Shown here: one piece after another, positions 34,444-42,594 of the stretch
How the letters are laid out: each line of letters begins with the position of its first letter
How positions within the stretch are numbered: the stretch's first letter is position 1
Assembly: GCA_002436065.1 (NCBI GenBank)
Contig: DIXP01000118.1
Span: forward strand, 1 to 64,000
Source of the DNA: Chloroflexi bacterium UBA6077
Lineage (GTDB): Bacteria > Chloroflexota > UBA6077
Length of the DNA: 64,000 nt
Direction of reading: 5' to 3'
Program-made: the position numbers and the translations under genes
The notes under the pieces: generated by a model
Told to the model about the DNA's origin: nothing
Database searches by the model: none
The model's input: the letters and a program-made list of their open reading frames with translations, nothing else

Positions 34444-36102
34444 ATGGAAAAGAGACACCCAATTTTCGGACTGGGAGCCGTGCTGCTAGCCGCGGTGCTG
34501 GTGCTAGGCCTGGTGGCCTGCAGCTCGACTCCCGCAGCGCCTGCCCAGGCCACCCAACCCGCTGCTCAGCCCGCGGCACAGGCTACCCAACCCTCTGCCC
34601 AGCAGGCGCAGCCGGCGCAGGCCACTCAGCCCGCCGCCGCGGCCAAGCCGGCCCAGTCCGCGTCACTGCCGGAGAAGGTGGTGATCGGCTATCCCGGCGA
34701 GCCGACGAACCTCGATCCGCCCCAGGTGGGTGGGACCGTCGAGAACGTCGTCGCGGTCCAGGTCTTTGACGCGCTCGCCTGGAGGACGGCTGACGGCAAG
34801 GTCGTGCCCAGGCTGGCCGAGAAGTGGGAGAACGTCGATCCCAAGACCTGGCGCTTCACTCTCAGGAAGGGCGTGAAGTTCCACAACGGCGAGGAGTTGA
34901 ACTCCGAGGTCGCAAAGTTCAGCATCGAGCGCTACAAGAGCCCCATCGCGGCTCAAGCTGCCCGATACAAGAACATCACCGGCGTGAAGATCGTCGATCA
35001 GTACACGTTCGACGTTCTCCTCGATGCACCGGATCCGATCCTGCCTAACTCCTTCGTAGGCAACGTCTACATGCTCCCGCCAAAGTACACCCAGGAGAAG
35101 GGCGATAACTTCCTGGCGGCCAACCCTGTTGGCACCGGAGCCTACAAGTTCAAGGAGTGGAAGCGAGGGGACCAGATTACCCTGGAGGCCAACCCTGATT
35201 ACTGGCAGGGCAAGCCTAAGATCCAGACTGTAACCTTCAAGTTCATCGCCGAGGCTTCGACTCGCGTCGCGGCACTGCAGAGCAAGGAACTGGATATCGT
35301 CAACATGCTGCCACCGGCCATGGTCAAGAACGTCCAGGACAGCGGGGTAGCCGACGTCAAGACCGTGCCAGGGCCTCGTGCGGTGTACGTGGGGCTCTGG
35401 GCGAACGGCCCGACAGCCGTCCCTGCCCTGAAGGACACCCGAGTCCGGCAGGCCATGAACTACGCCGTGAACCGCAAGGGCATGGTGGACAAGCTGCTCT
35501 TCGGATACGGCAATCTGGTCGGCCAGCCTATCCCCGAGGGTTACCTGGGCTTCGACCCGAAGATACAACCGTACGCGTACGACCCTGAGAAAGCCAAGGC
35601 GCTGCTCAAGGAGGCGGGCTACGCGGACGGCTTCGAGGCCGAGCTGACTTACGCATCTCGCTGGCTCACGCGCGACCAGGCCCAGGTCCTCCAGTCCGAC
35701 CTGGCCAAGATCGGGATCAAGATCAAGCTGACGGAAGTGGAGCAGGCGGCATTCAACACCACCCTGCAGGGCGGTAAGATGACGCCGATGTACTCGCTTT
35801 CGATCCAGGGCCGCATCGGGCTGGACGCCATCGAGATCTTCGACGTGGCTGTCATTACCAAGGGCTCGTACAACTGGAACGGCTACTCCAACGCGGCGGC
35901 TGACGAGGCTATCGACAAGGGGCGATCCGCCGTAGATCCGAAGGAGAGGGAGAAGTACTTCCAGCAGGCGAACCAGGCCGTGCACGACGATCCACCCTGG
36001 ATCTTCATGTGGTCCGACCAGTCGATCTGGGGCGTTCGCAAGGGACTCAATTGGAACCCGAGGTCGGATGACCTGGTGGTAGTCTACGACGACATCAAGT
36101 AG
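34444..36102 (+). CDS. ABC transporter substrate-binding lipoprotein, dipeptide/nickel (SBP_bac_5) family
   Basis: The 552-residue receptor has lipobox LVAC with Cys26, a long Ala/Gln/Pro-rich linker (about 30-78) and the SBP_bac_5 fold: GEPTNLDPPQVGG, LAEKWENVDPKTWRFTLRKGVKFHNGE, NPVGTGAYKFKEWKRGDQITLEANPDYW. The start at 34444 has a GGAGGAG site; an upstream ATG at 34420 is weaker. It captures peptides or other cationic ligands for the permeases that follow. The ATPases (DppD/DppF) are not encoded here, so they must be shared from elsewhere. A hairpin follows the gene. Confidence 0.95.
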   Translation: MEKRHPIFGLGAVLLAAVLVLGLVACSSTPAAPAQATQPAAQPAAQATQPSAQQAQPAQATQPAAAAKPAQSASLPEKVVIGYPGEPTNLDPPQVGGTVENVVAVQVFDALAWRTADGKVVPRLAEKWENVDPKTWRFTLRKGVKFHNGEELNSEVAKFSIERYKSPIAAQAARYKNITGVKIVDQYTFDVLLDAPDPILPNSFVGNVYMLPPKYTQEKGDNFLAANPVGTGAYKFKEWKRGDQITLEANPDYWQGKPKIQTVTFKFIAEASTRVAALQSKELDIVNMLPPAMVKNVQDSGVADVKTVPGPRAVYVGLWANGPTAVPALKDTRVRQAMNYAVNRKGMVDKLLFGYGNLVGQPIPEGYLGFDPKIQPYAYDPEKAKALLKEAGYADGFEAELTYASRWLTRDQAQVLQSDLAKIGIKIKLTEVEQAAFNTTLQGGKMTPMYSLSIQGRIGLDAIEIFDVAVITKGSYNWNGYSNAAADEAIDKGRSAVDPKEREKYFQQANQAVHDDPPWIFMWSDQSIWGVRKGLNWNPRSDDLVVVYDDIK

Positions 36103-36131
36103 AGGCTTCTGTCCGGACGAGCAACTTTGAG

Positions 36132-36172
36132 AGCCCTCCGGCAAGCTCCTGCCGTGAGCTTGCCGGAGGGCT
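36132..36172 (+). terminator. Intra-operon hairpin between binding protein and permease
   Basis: AGCCCTCCGGCAAGCTC (36132-36148) pairs perfectly with GAGCTTGCCGGAGGGCT (36156-36172). There is no U-tract. In ABC operons such stems raise binding-protein mRNA over permease mRNA by blocking 3' decay or partly terminating. Confidence 0.6.
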
Positions 36173-36283
36173 GTAGGGTCGGCTCCGGAGCTTGGTGGCC
36201 GCTGCATGGGGAGACCTGATCAGCCCGCCACCAGGCTCCCACGGTGACTGAGCGGCGCGACACTCGGCGGGCAAGGGGGCAAG

Positions 36284-37204
36284 ATGGCATCCTTCTTGGT
36301 CAGACGGTTGGGATATTCGGTACTTGTCCTGTTAATGGTTTCCGTGCTGATATTCCTGATCTCGCGCCTATCCGGGGATCCAGCAGCATTGATGGCTCCC
36401 CCCGAGGCACGAGCCGAGGACATCCAGGCGATTCGAGTCAACCTCGGGCTGCACAAGCCGCTCCACGAGCAGTACTTTGTCTTCCTCGGCAACGCCGTCA
36501 GGGGCGACCTGGGCATCTCCCTCTGGCAGAAGCAGCCCGCTATGAATCTCGTGCTCGAACGTTTCCCCGCGACAGTGGAGCTTGCGGCGCTGGCCATGGT
36601 TATGGCCACGGTGCTGGGCGTTCCCATGGGGATCTTCGCAGCGATCAAGAGGGATGGCGTGATCGACAGATTGACGATGATGCTGGCCGTGCTCGGTCAG
36701 AGCATCCCGAACTTCTGGATGGGGATGATGCTCATCCTGCTGTTCGCCTCACTGCTCCACTGGCTGCCCTCGTCGGGGCGCGGCAGCTGGCAGCACATCC
36801 TGATGCCGGCAATCACCCTCGCGGCCTTCCCTCTCGCCAGGATCGCCAGGCTGACCCGCTCCGGACTGCTCGAGGTTCTGAGTCAGGACTACATCCGGAC
36901 CGCGAGGGCGAAGGGGCTCACCGACAACGCGGTCATCTTGAAGCACGCGCTGCGCAACGCGGCCATTCCGATAGTGACTGTCATGGGCCTGCAGGTGGGG
37001 ACGCTGCTGGGTGGCGCGGTGATCGTCGAGACGGTGTTCGCCTGGCCCGGATTGGGCAGGCTGGTCGTTCAGTCGGTCTTCATGCGCGACTTCCCGCTGG
37101 TCCAGGCATCCACGCTGTTCATCGCGGTGGTGTTCGTGCTGATCAATCTACTCGTGGATCTGTCCTATTCGGTGATCGATCCTCGTATCAAGACGGCAGG
37201 CTAG
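36284..37204 (+). CDS. ABC transporter permease, DppB type
   Basis: The 306-residue integral membrane protein has six hydrophobic segments. Its N-terminus LVRRLGYSVLVLLMVSVLIFLISRLSGDP and the EAA loop (VLSQDYIRTARAKGLTDNAVILKHALRNAAIP) are typical of DppB/OppB permeases. The start has a GGGGGCAAG site. It is followed after 3 bases by the DppC-type gene, and forms the translocation channel with it. Confidence 0.95.
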   Translation: MASFLVRRLGYSVLVLLMVSVLIFLISRLSGDPAALMAPPEARAEDIQAIRVNLGLHKPLHEQYFVFLGNAVRGDLGISLWQKQPAMNLVLERFPATVELAALAMVMATVLGVPMGIFAAIKRDGVIDRLTMMLAVLGQSIPNFWMGMMLILLFASLLHWLPSSGRGSWQHILMPAITLAAFPLARIARLTRSGLLEVLSQDYIRTARAKGLTDNAVILKHALRNAAIPIVTVMGLQVGTLLGGAVIVETVFAWPGLGRLVVQSVFMRDFPLVQASTLFIAVVFVLINLLVDLSYSVIDPRIKTAG

Positions 37205-37207
37205 ATC

Positions 37208-38131
37208 ATGGCGACTAACAATATCGCAGTGGCTTCGGTGGCCGCCGTGCCTTTCCGCAAAGGAGCTTCCCGCTCCTTCTGGCGCAAGGCGCAGCGTTCC
37301 TTGCTGCACTCGCCTGTGACGGCGTCCGCCCTGGGGTTCCTGGTGCTGTTGGTGCTGGCCGCGCTGACCGCGCCCTGGATATCTCCGGCCGACCCGCTCG
37401 CGCAGGATCTCTTGAACGGCAGGGAGGCCCCTTTCTGGTGGCCCGGCGCCCCGGGCGCCGGCGGTGTCCTGGGCACGGACGCGCTGGGCAGAGACGTGCT
37501 CTCCAGGATCATCTTCGGGTCCAGGATCTCACTGCTCGTCGGGGTCACGTCCGTACTGCTTTCCGGGATCGTGGGAGTCGCGCTCGGTGCTGTCTCCGGC
37601 TTTTACGGCGGGTGGATAGACAACACGATCATGCGAGCGGGAGATGTGCTGCTCTCTCTTCCGTTCCTCATGCTGGCCATCGCGATAATTGCAGTGCTGG
37701 GTCCGAACCTGCTCAACCTGATCCTGGTGCTCTCGATCTCCAACTGGATCGTCTACGCCCGGCTGGTTCGCGGCGAAGTGCTCTCGGTGAAGCGGCAGGA
37801 GTACATAGAGGCCGCGAGGACGATCGGCGTGAGGGACTTCTCCCTGCTTGTCAGGCACATCATGCCCAACGCGTTCAGCCCGGTGCTGGTGATATCTTCG
37901 TTCTCGATGGCGCAGATGATCCTGACCGAGGCGTCCCTCTCCTTCCTCGGGCTGGGGGTTCAGCCCCCTACCCCTACCTGGGGAGGGATGCTTTCCGAGG
38001 CAAGGGAGTACTTCCAGTTGGCGCCATGGATAACCGTCTTCCCAGGTCTCGCGATCATGTTCACTGTGCTGGCGGTGAACACAGTCGGCGACTGGATGCG
38101 CGACTTGCTCGATCCGAGGCTGCAGGCGTAA
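37208..38131 (+). CDS. ABC transporter permease, DppC type
   Basis: The 307-residue permease has an N-terminal OppC_N segment (VTASALGFLVLLVLAALTAPWISPADP), the LGTDALGRDVLSRIIFGSRISLLVG motif and the EAA loop (VKRQEYIEAARTIGVRDFSLLVRHIMPN). Six membrane segments in all. It pairs with the DppB-type protein. No DppD/DppF ATPases follow; the next genes are peptidases. Confidence 0.95.
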   Translation: MATNNIAVASVAAVPFRKGASRSFWRKAQRSLLHSPVTASALGFLVLLVLAALTAPWISPADPLAQDLLNGREAPFWWPGAPGAGGVLGTDALGRDVLSRIIFGSRISLLVGVTSVLLSGIVGVALGAVSGFYGGWIDNTIMRAGDVLLSLPFLMLAIAIIAVLGPNLLNLILVLSISNWIVYARLVRGEVLSVKRQEYIEAARTIGVRDFSLLVRHIMPNAFSPVLVISSFSMAQMILTEASLSFLGLGVQPPTPTWGGMLSEAREYFQLAPWITVFPGLAIMFTVLAVNTVGDWMRDLLDPRLQA

Positions 38132-38185
38132 TGCTTCAAGGAAACCGGTGGGAGCCGGACTCCTACACTGTAGGCGGAGAATAAC

Positions 38186-39256
38186 ATGGACGAATCGCTT
38201 CACACTCAGGCTAGACTCAAGGCGGCGCTCGAGGAGGGCGGCGAGGTCCGCTCCCTGGGCACTGTCCTCGGTGGGTACGAGATACTCTGCGCGGTGCGTG
38301 GGGGCGACCGCCAGCCATCTATTGTGGTCACCGCGGGCGCCCACGCCGACGAACTGGGCGGGGTGTACGCCGCCTTACGGATGGCAGAGTGCCTGGATAC
38401 CCCCCATCAGACGTTCATCATCCCCGTGAGGGACCCGTTTGGCTTCCACGGGTTCCGGCGAGCCGTCCAGTTCTGCGTGGGAAGGCCGGTACGGATCGAG
38501 GGCCCGGACGACGTGGTTCGAGTCCTGAAGTCCGAAGGCGAGCTGCTGCACGAGGATGGCAGCTTCCTGCTGGTGAAAACTGGGCCGTTTGCCATCGCCT
38601 TCGACGTCGGGACGGACTTCCCGACCTCCAGCGTTGGACGCAACATTGAGCCTTTGCTCAAGAGCAGGCCCGAGCTAGTGCCCATCCTAGCGGGATGCCA
38701 GCGGGTGATTTCCCCGTACAACCTGCCGATGCCCAGGTACGGCGACGTCTACGACCAGGCTTGCCGCTCCATGAAGGTGACTCCGGATGGCTTCGTCGGA
38801 AACATGAACCGCTTCTTCGGCGAGAAGGAGCAGCCGGAGGAGGTGGCGATCCTGCAGAAGTTTACAGAGACCGTCCGGCCGGCGCTTGTGCTCGACCTTC
38901 ATGAGGGCTACGGCAGGGGTTTCTACATCTACGTCAGCGAGGACCGTACCCCCTTCATGGACCAGATTGCCGACTCGATGGTGGCGGCGGTCAAGGCGCA
39001 CGGCGGCGCCACCGCGACCGTAGAGGAGTTGACGCCCTACTGGGGCCCGATAGCCGAGGGGCGCACCATGGTGAGCGACGGGTTGCTCTACTCGGGGCCG
39101 ACGACGGCGTCCTCATTCGGCACATTTTGGGAGAAGAAGGGCGTCGCCTCCTTCACGCAGGAGACGGGCGGCCTCAACCCGCTGTCGTGGCGCGCCGACC
39201 TGCAGGAGTGGTCCGCGCGGGCGGCAATTGAGACGTTCACTGAGAGCTACCGGTAG
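38186..39256 (+). CDS. M14-like zinc carboxypeptidase/deacylase-family protein
   Basis: The 356-residue protein has the M14 zinc motif as TAGAHADELGGVYAAL (HxxE), a third ligand in LDLHEGYGRG and a possible catalytic Glu in SFTQETGGLNP. M14 enzymes cleave C-terminal amino acids; the related AspA/AstE group deacylates N-acyl amino acids. The sequence is too divergent to choose. It has no signal peptide, so it works on imported substrate in the cytosol. The start has a GGCGGAGA site. It sits between the permeases and the creatininase-type gene in the same operon. Confidence 0.8.
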   Translation: MDESLHTQARLKAALEEGGEVRSLGTVLGGYEILCAVRGGDRQPSIVVTAGAHADELGGVYAALRMAECLDTPHQTFIIPVRDPFGFHGFRRAVQFCVGRPVRIEGPDDVVRVLKSEGELLHEDGSFLLVKTGPFAIAFDVGTDFPTSSVGRNIEPLLKSRPELVPILAGCQRVISPYNLPMPRYGDVYDQACRSMKVTPDGFVGNMNRFFGEKEQPEEVAILQKFTETVRPALVLDLHEGYGRGFYIYVSEDRTPFMDQIADSMVAAVKAHGGATATVEELTPYWGPIAEGRTMVSDGLLYSGPTTASSFGTFWEKKGVASFTQETGGLNPLSWRADLQEWSARAAIETFTESYR

Positions 39257-39266
39257 GAGAGAGCAC

Positions 39267-40034
39267 GTGGAGTCGTACAATCCGGAAATCGAAATCGAGT
39301 ACTTGAGCTGGCCGGAGGTATCTGAGCGGATGTCCGCCGGATACAGGACGGCCGTCTTCGCCGTCGGCTCGTTGGAGCAGCACGGCACGCATTTGCCGAT
39401 CACGGTTGACGCGCTGATCGGGAGCGCCATCGCCAGGAGGGTGACGGCCCACCTGGGGAACGCCCTGATGGCTCCCACGGTGCGGCCGGGCAACTCCTCA
39501 CACCATATGGGCTTTCCGGGCACGATCACCCTGCGCCCGAGCACGCTGAGCGCCATCGTCGTGGACTACTGCACCTCGCTGGCCAGCCACGGCTTCAAGA
39601 CGATAGTCGTGATCTCAGCGCATGGAGGGAATAACTCGATCGTCCAGGTGGCATGTATGGAGGCCCAGGAGCTATTGGGCGACAGGGCCGACATCATCCC
39701 GATCACACAGGTGATGGCGTACAACAGCACCGAGTGGGGCAAGGTGCGAGAGGGCTACCACGCCACCAGTGTGGAGACTGGCTGCGTGATGGCGCTCGCG
39801 CCCGAGTTGGTGCACCTCGACAAGGCGAGCGACTGGACCAACCCAATCGACCCGAACATCAGGGACATCAGCGCCCTGCTCAGCGCTCGCGGGACCAAGC
39901 ACTTCGCCCCGAAGGGGATCATGGGTCGGCCGACCTCGGCGAAGGCCGAAGTGGGGGCGGAAGTGATCGAGAGCATTGGCGAGAACATCGCCGCGCAGGT
40001 GAAGCTGGTGATGCGGCAGATAGCCGAGAAGTAG
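39267..40034 (+). CDS. Creatininase-family amidohydrolase
   Basis: The 255-residue protein has the metal-binding motifs of the creatininase/FAPy-deformylase family: VGSLEQHGTHLPITVDALIG, SSHHMGFPGTITLRP and ISAHGGNNSI. The family hydrolyses cyclic amide bonds (creatinine, hydantoin-like, mycofactocin and riboflavin precursors). The GTG start at 39267 has a GGAGAG site; the frame is open further upstream and overlaps the M14 gene. It lies in the importer/peptidase operon, so a cyclic imide or lactam is a plausible intermediate (inference). Confidence 0.9.
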   Translation: MESYNPEIEIEYLSWPEVSERMSAGYRTAVFAVGSLEQHGTHLPITVDALIGSAIARRVTAHLGNALMAPTVRPGNSSHHMGFPGTITLRPSTLSAIVVDYCTSLASHGFKTIVVISAHGGNNSIVQVACMEAQELLGDRADIIPITQVMAYNSTEWGKVREGYHATSVETGCVMALAPELVHLDKASDWTNPIDPNIRDISALLSARGTKHFAPKGIMGRPTSAKAEVGAEVIESIGENIAAQVKLVMRQIAEK

Positions 40035-40086
40035 ATCACTCTGGGAAGCAGGCGGGCAGCGCAGCCCGCGAGAGGAGAAGACACCC

Positions 40087-41214
40087 ATGGCTGACGAGAT
40101 CAAACTGGAGCGGTTCAAACGCGCTCTTTCCGAGTCGGATTTCGACGTGGTGGTGGCCGTCACGCCGGAGAACAGCTGGTATCTGTCCGAGGCGGTAATA
40201 GACACCCAGCGGAGCCTGTTGGAGCGGCTCGCGCTCGTTGTTTGGGCCAAGGGCGCCGAAGAGCCGTTGTACATAGTCTGCACCAACGAACAGGTCCAAG
40301 CCCGGCACGACAGCTGGATAAAGGACATCCGAGGCTACGTGGAGTACGCGCAGTCGCCGATGCAGTTCCTGGCGGATGCCCTCGCCGAGCTTGGAGCCAC
40401 CACTGCTAGGGTGGGCATCGAGAAGCATTTCCTGCAGACCCACTACTACGAGGAGTTGAAGGCCCTGGTCCCCAAGACCAGGCTGGATGAGGTCGGGGAG
40501 TTCTTCGACAGGGTCAGGGCGATCAAGACTCCCGATGAGGTGCGACGGATGGAGGAGGCCGGCGTAGCTACGGATCGCGCTATCCGTAAGGCGTTCGAGG
40601 CGGCCAGACCGGGGATGACCGAGCGGCAGGTCGGGGTTATGCTGACCTCCGAACTGATCCTGAACGGTGCCGAGTCGCAGGGGTTCCAGGTGCTGGCTGC
40701 GGGCGCCAACACCATGATGACCCATCACCGTGCTGGCGACTACGTGCTCCAGAGCGGCGACTTCATGCGGACCGACTTCGGAGGCGTCTTCCCGGGTGGC
40801 TACCAGTCCGATCTGGGGCGCGCGGTGGTGATTGGCAAACCGTCGCAGCGGCAACTGGATACCTACAGCTTCATATACGGAGAGCTGGAGCAGATGATCT
40901 CCGAGTTGCGGCCTGGGGTCACCCCGCGCGAGCTGTTCCTTGCCCATAAGAGCCGCTGGGAAGCGCACGGGTGGCCCATGCCGCGACCCCACATAGGCCA
41001 CAGTATCGGCATCGGCATACACGAGCACCCGCTTATCCGGCCGGGCGACGACTCCCCCCTGCAGCCGGGGATGATCATATGCGTCGAGCCCGCGCACACC
41101 ATCCCCGGCATCGAGCGATATCACATGGAGGACACGGTCCTGGTGACAGAAGGCGAGCCGAGGATCCTGTCCCGTTTCCACAATTGGTCGGAGCTGCTGA
41201 CGCCCGGGGCGTAA
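40087..41214 (+). CDS. M24-family Xaa-Pro aminopeptidase/creatinase-fold enzyme (copy 2)
   Basis: The 375-residue enzyme has an intact metal centre: Asp pair in RTDFGGVFPGGYQSDLGRAV, His in GHSIGIGIHEHP, Glu in IICVEPAHT and Glu in YHMEDTVLV. The N-domain contains FDVVVAVTPENSWYL and YIVCTNEQ. It resembles copy 1 most closely. The start has a GAGGAG site. It follows the creatininase gene in the cassette. Retention of all ligands in three copies argues for different substrate specificities. Confidence 0.92.
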   Translation: MADEIKLERFKRALSESDFDVVVAVTPENSWYLSEAVIDTQRSLLERLALVVWAKGAEEPLYIVCTNEQVQARHDSWIKDIRGYVEYAQSPMQFLADALAELGATTARVGIEKHFLQTHYYEELKALVPKTRLDEVGEFFDRVRAIKTPDEVRRMEEAGVATDRAIRKAFEAARPGMTERQVGVMLTSELILNGAESQGFQVLAAGANTMMTHHRAGDYVLQSGDFMRTDFGGVFPGGYQSDLGRAVVIGKPSQRQLDTYSFIYGELEQMISELRPGVTPRELFLAHKSRWEAHGWPMPRPHIGHSIGIGIHEHPLIRPGDDSPLQPGMIICVEPAHTIPGIERYHMEDTVLVTEGEPRILSRFHNWSELLTPGA

Positions 41215-41220
41215 TCCGAG

Positions 41221-41307
41221 TAGGCGAGCGCGAGTCCTATTGAAGCGGGAACGGGGGCATGGCAGGAAGCTGAGTCCCCACGTCTGCTTGTGACTCGTGC
41301 TCGCCTA
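41221..41307 (+). repeat. Long inverted repeat between the second and third M24 genes
   Basis: TAGGCGAGCGCGAGTC (41221-41236) pairs with GACTCGTGCTCGCCTA (41292-41307) with one mismatch, enclosing 55 bases. It lies between two co-oriented genes and may be a processing or attenuation structure. Confidence 0.55.
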
Positions 41308-41327
41308 TTTAAGAGGTGCTACAGGAG

Positions 41328-42479
41328 ATGTTGGACATAGCTGGCTGCTCGCGCCGAAGGTACGTGGACCTTGAGCGGCTCCACGCGGCCATAGATGGCG
41401 GCCCCTACGACGCGGTGATCATCAGCTCGCCGCAGGCGGTGCCGCACTACAGCGGGTTTCACAACTGGGACATCAAGGGGCTGCCGGAGCGGCCCCACTT
41501 CGTGGTTTGGCCGAGGGGCGGCGACCCTGCCTTCGTGGTGATCGAGCGCAGGAAGATACTCTTCGCCCCGGGTGACACCTACATCTCAGACGTTGTGACA
41601 TACCGCGGAGAGGGGCTCGACTGCGTCAGGGTGATCGTGGAGGTGATGCGGGAGCGCGGCGTGTCGGAGGGGGGGAGGATCGGGATCGAGGGGCGGCACT
41701 TGGCGGCCAACTATCTTATGGCGCTCCAAGAGAGGCTGCCGAAAGCCCGGTTCGAGGACGCCTACGACTTCCTGGAGCGACCAAGGACTGTCAAGACGGC
41801 CGCTGAGATTGAGTTGCTCGCGCGGATCAACCGAATGACCGCCGAGGCCATCGACATCGCGTTCCTCGCAGCCAAGCCCGGTGACACAGAGCACTCCATC
41901 GCCACGCGTATGAAGTCCGAACTACTCGGCATGGGCGGAGAGGCCATCTACTTCCACACCTTCGGCGCCGGGCACCGGAGTGGGGTCTTCCACGGGCTGG
42001 CAACGGACATGAAGGTGGAGACTGGGATGGTGGTGAAGACCGACCTTGGCTGTACCGTGGACGGATACTGCTCCGACATCGCGCGGACTGCCGTCATGGG
42101 CAAGGCCTCGCGGTGGCAGAAGTCGGTTCACGCCAGGCTCACGGAGGTCAAGCACCGGATCGTGGACTACATACGCCCGGGGATGCCCGCCTCGAAGGTG
42201 GCGCTGTTTGGTCGCAAGGTGTACAAGGAGTTAGACCTGGAATACAAATGGCACATACTGGGGCACGGCATCGGGATGGCAGTGCACGAGATGCCGCAGA
42301 TCTACCCGGAGGTAGACGAGCCGATCCTGCCCGGAATGGTGATGATGATCGAGCTAGGTTACACGGACTTCCCGAACGAGAGCTTCCACATGGAGGACCC
42401 GATTCTCATCACCGATAAGGGTGCGCACTACCTGACGGACGCGAGCAAACACGAAGAGATCTGGGAACTGGGACTGTAG
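41328..42479 (+). CDS. M24-family Xaa-Pro aminopeptidase/creatinase-fold enzyme (copy 3)
   Basis: The 383-residue enzyme has complete M24 ligands: Asp pair in VVKTDLGCTVDGYCSDIARTAV, His in GHGIGMAVHEMP, Glu in MMIELGYTDF and Glu in FHMEDPILI. The N-domain has YDAVIISSPQAVPHYSGF. It is more distant from copies 1 and 2 than they are from each other. The ATG at 41328 is preferred; a GTG at 41316 is in frame, and AAGAGG lies upstream. It closes the importer cassette and is followed by strong inverted repeats. Confidence 0.9.
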   Translation: MLDIAGCSRRRYVDLERLHAAIDGGPYDAVIISSPQAVPHYSGFHNWDIKGLPERPHFVVWPRGGDPAFVVIERRKILFAPGDTYISDVVTYRGEGLDCVRVIVEVMRERGVSEGGRIGIEGRHLAANYLMALQERLPKARFEDAYDFLERPRTVKTAAEIELLARINRMTAEAIDIAFLAAKPGDTEHSIATRMKSELLGMGGEAIYFHTFGAGHRSGVFHGLATDMKVETGMVVKTDLGCTVDGYCSDIARTAVMGKASRWQKSVHARLTEVKHRIVDYIRPGMPASKVALFGRKVYKELDLEYKWHILGHGIGMAVHEMPQIYPEVDEPILPGMVMMIELGYTDFPNESFHMEDPILITDKGAHYLTDASKHEEIWELGL

Positions 42480-42480
42480 A

Positions 42481-42516
42481 CTCCCTGGTGGCAGCGACTT
42501 GGCCGCCACCAGGGAG
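42481..42516. terminator. Hairpin after the importer/peptidase operon
   Basis: CTCCCTGGTGGC (42481-42492) pairs perfectly with GCCACCAGGGAG (42505-42516). It begins directly after the third M24 stop codon. Confidence 0.6.
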
Positions 42517-42563
42517 TGCGGGCGTCTCGCCCGCAAGGACCATGGCGGGCGAGACGCCCGCAC
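42516..42563. repeat. Inverted pair of GTGCGGGCG-type 19-bp repeats
   Basis: GTGCGGGCGTCTCGCCCGC (42516-42534) and its exact inverse complement (42545-42563) flank 10 bases. Each arm also contains the self-complementary GCGGGCGAGACGCCCGC. This family of sequences occurs as intergenic repeats in many GC-rich genomes. Confidence 0.75.
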
Positions 42564-42594
42564 TCCCGGCCAGAACTCAGCGGAGCACAGTCCA

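Noticed and set aside
34663..36207. Minus-strand frame of 514 codons opposite the peptide-binding protein
   Set aside because: Antisense shadow of the well-supported SBP_bac_5 gene.
42481..42563. CRISPR-like repeat
   Set aside because: Only two arms in inverted orientation, no regular spacers and no cas gene in the window.
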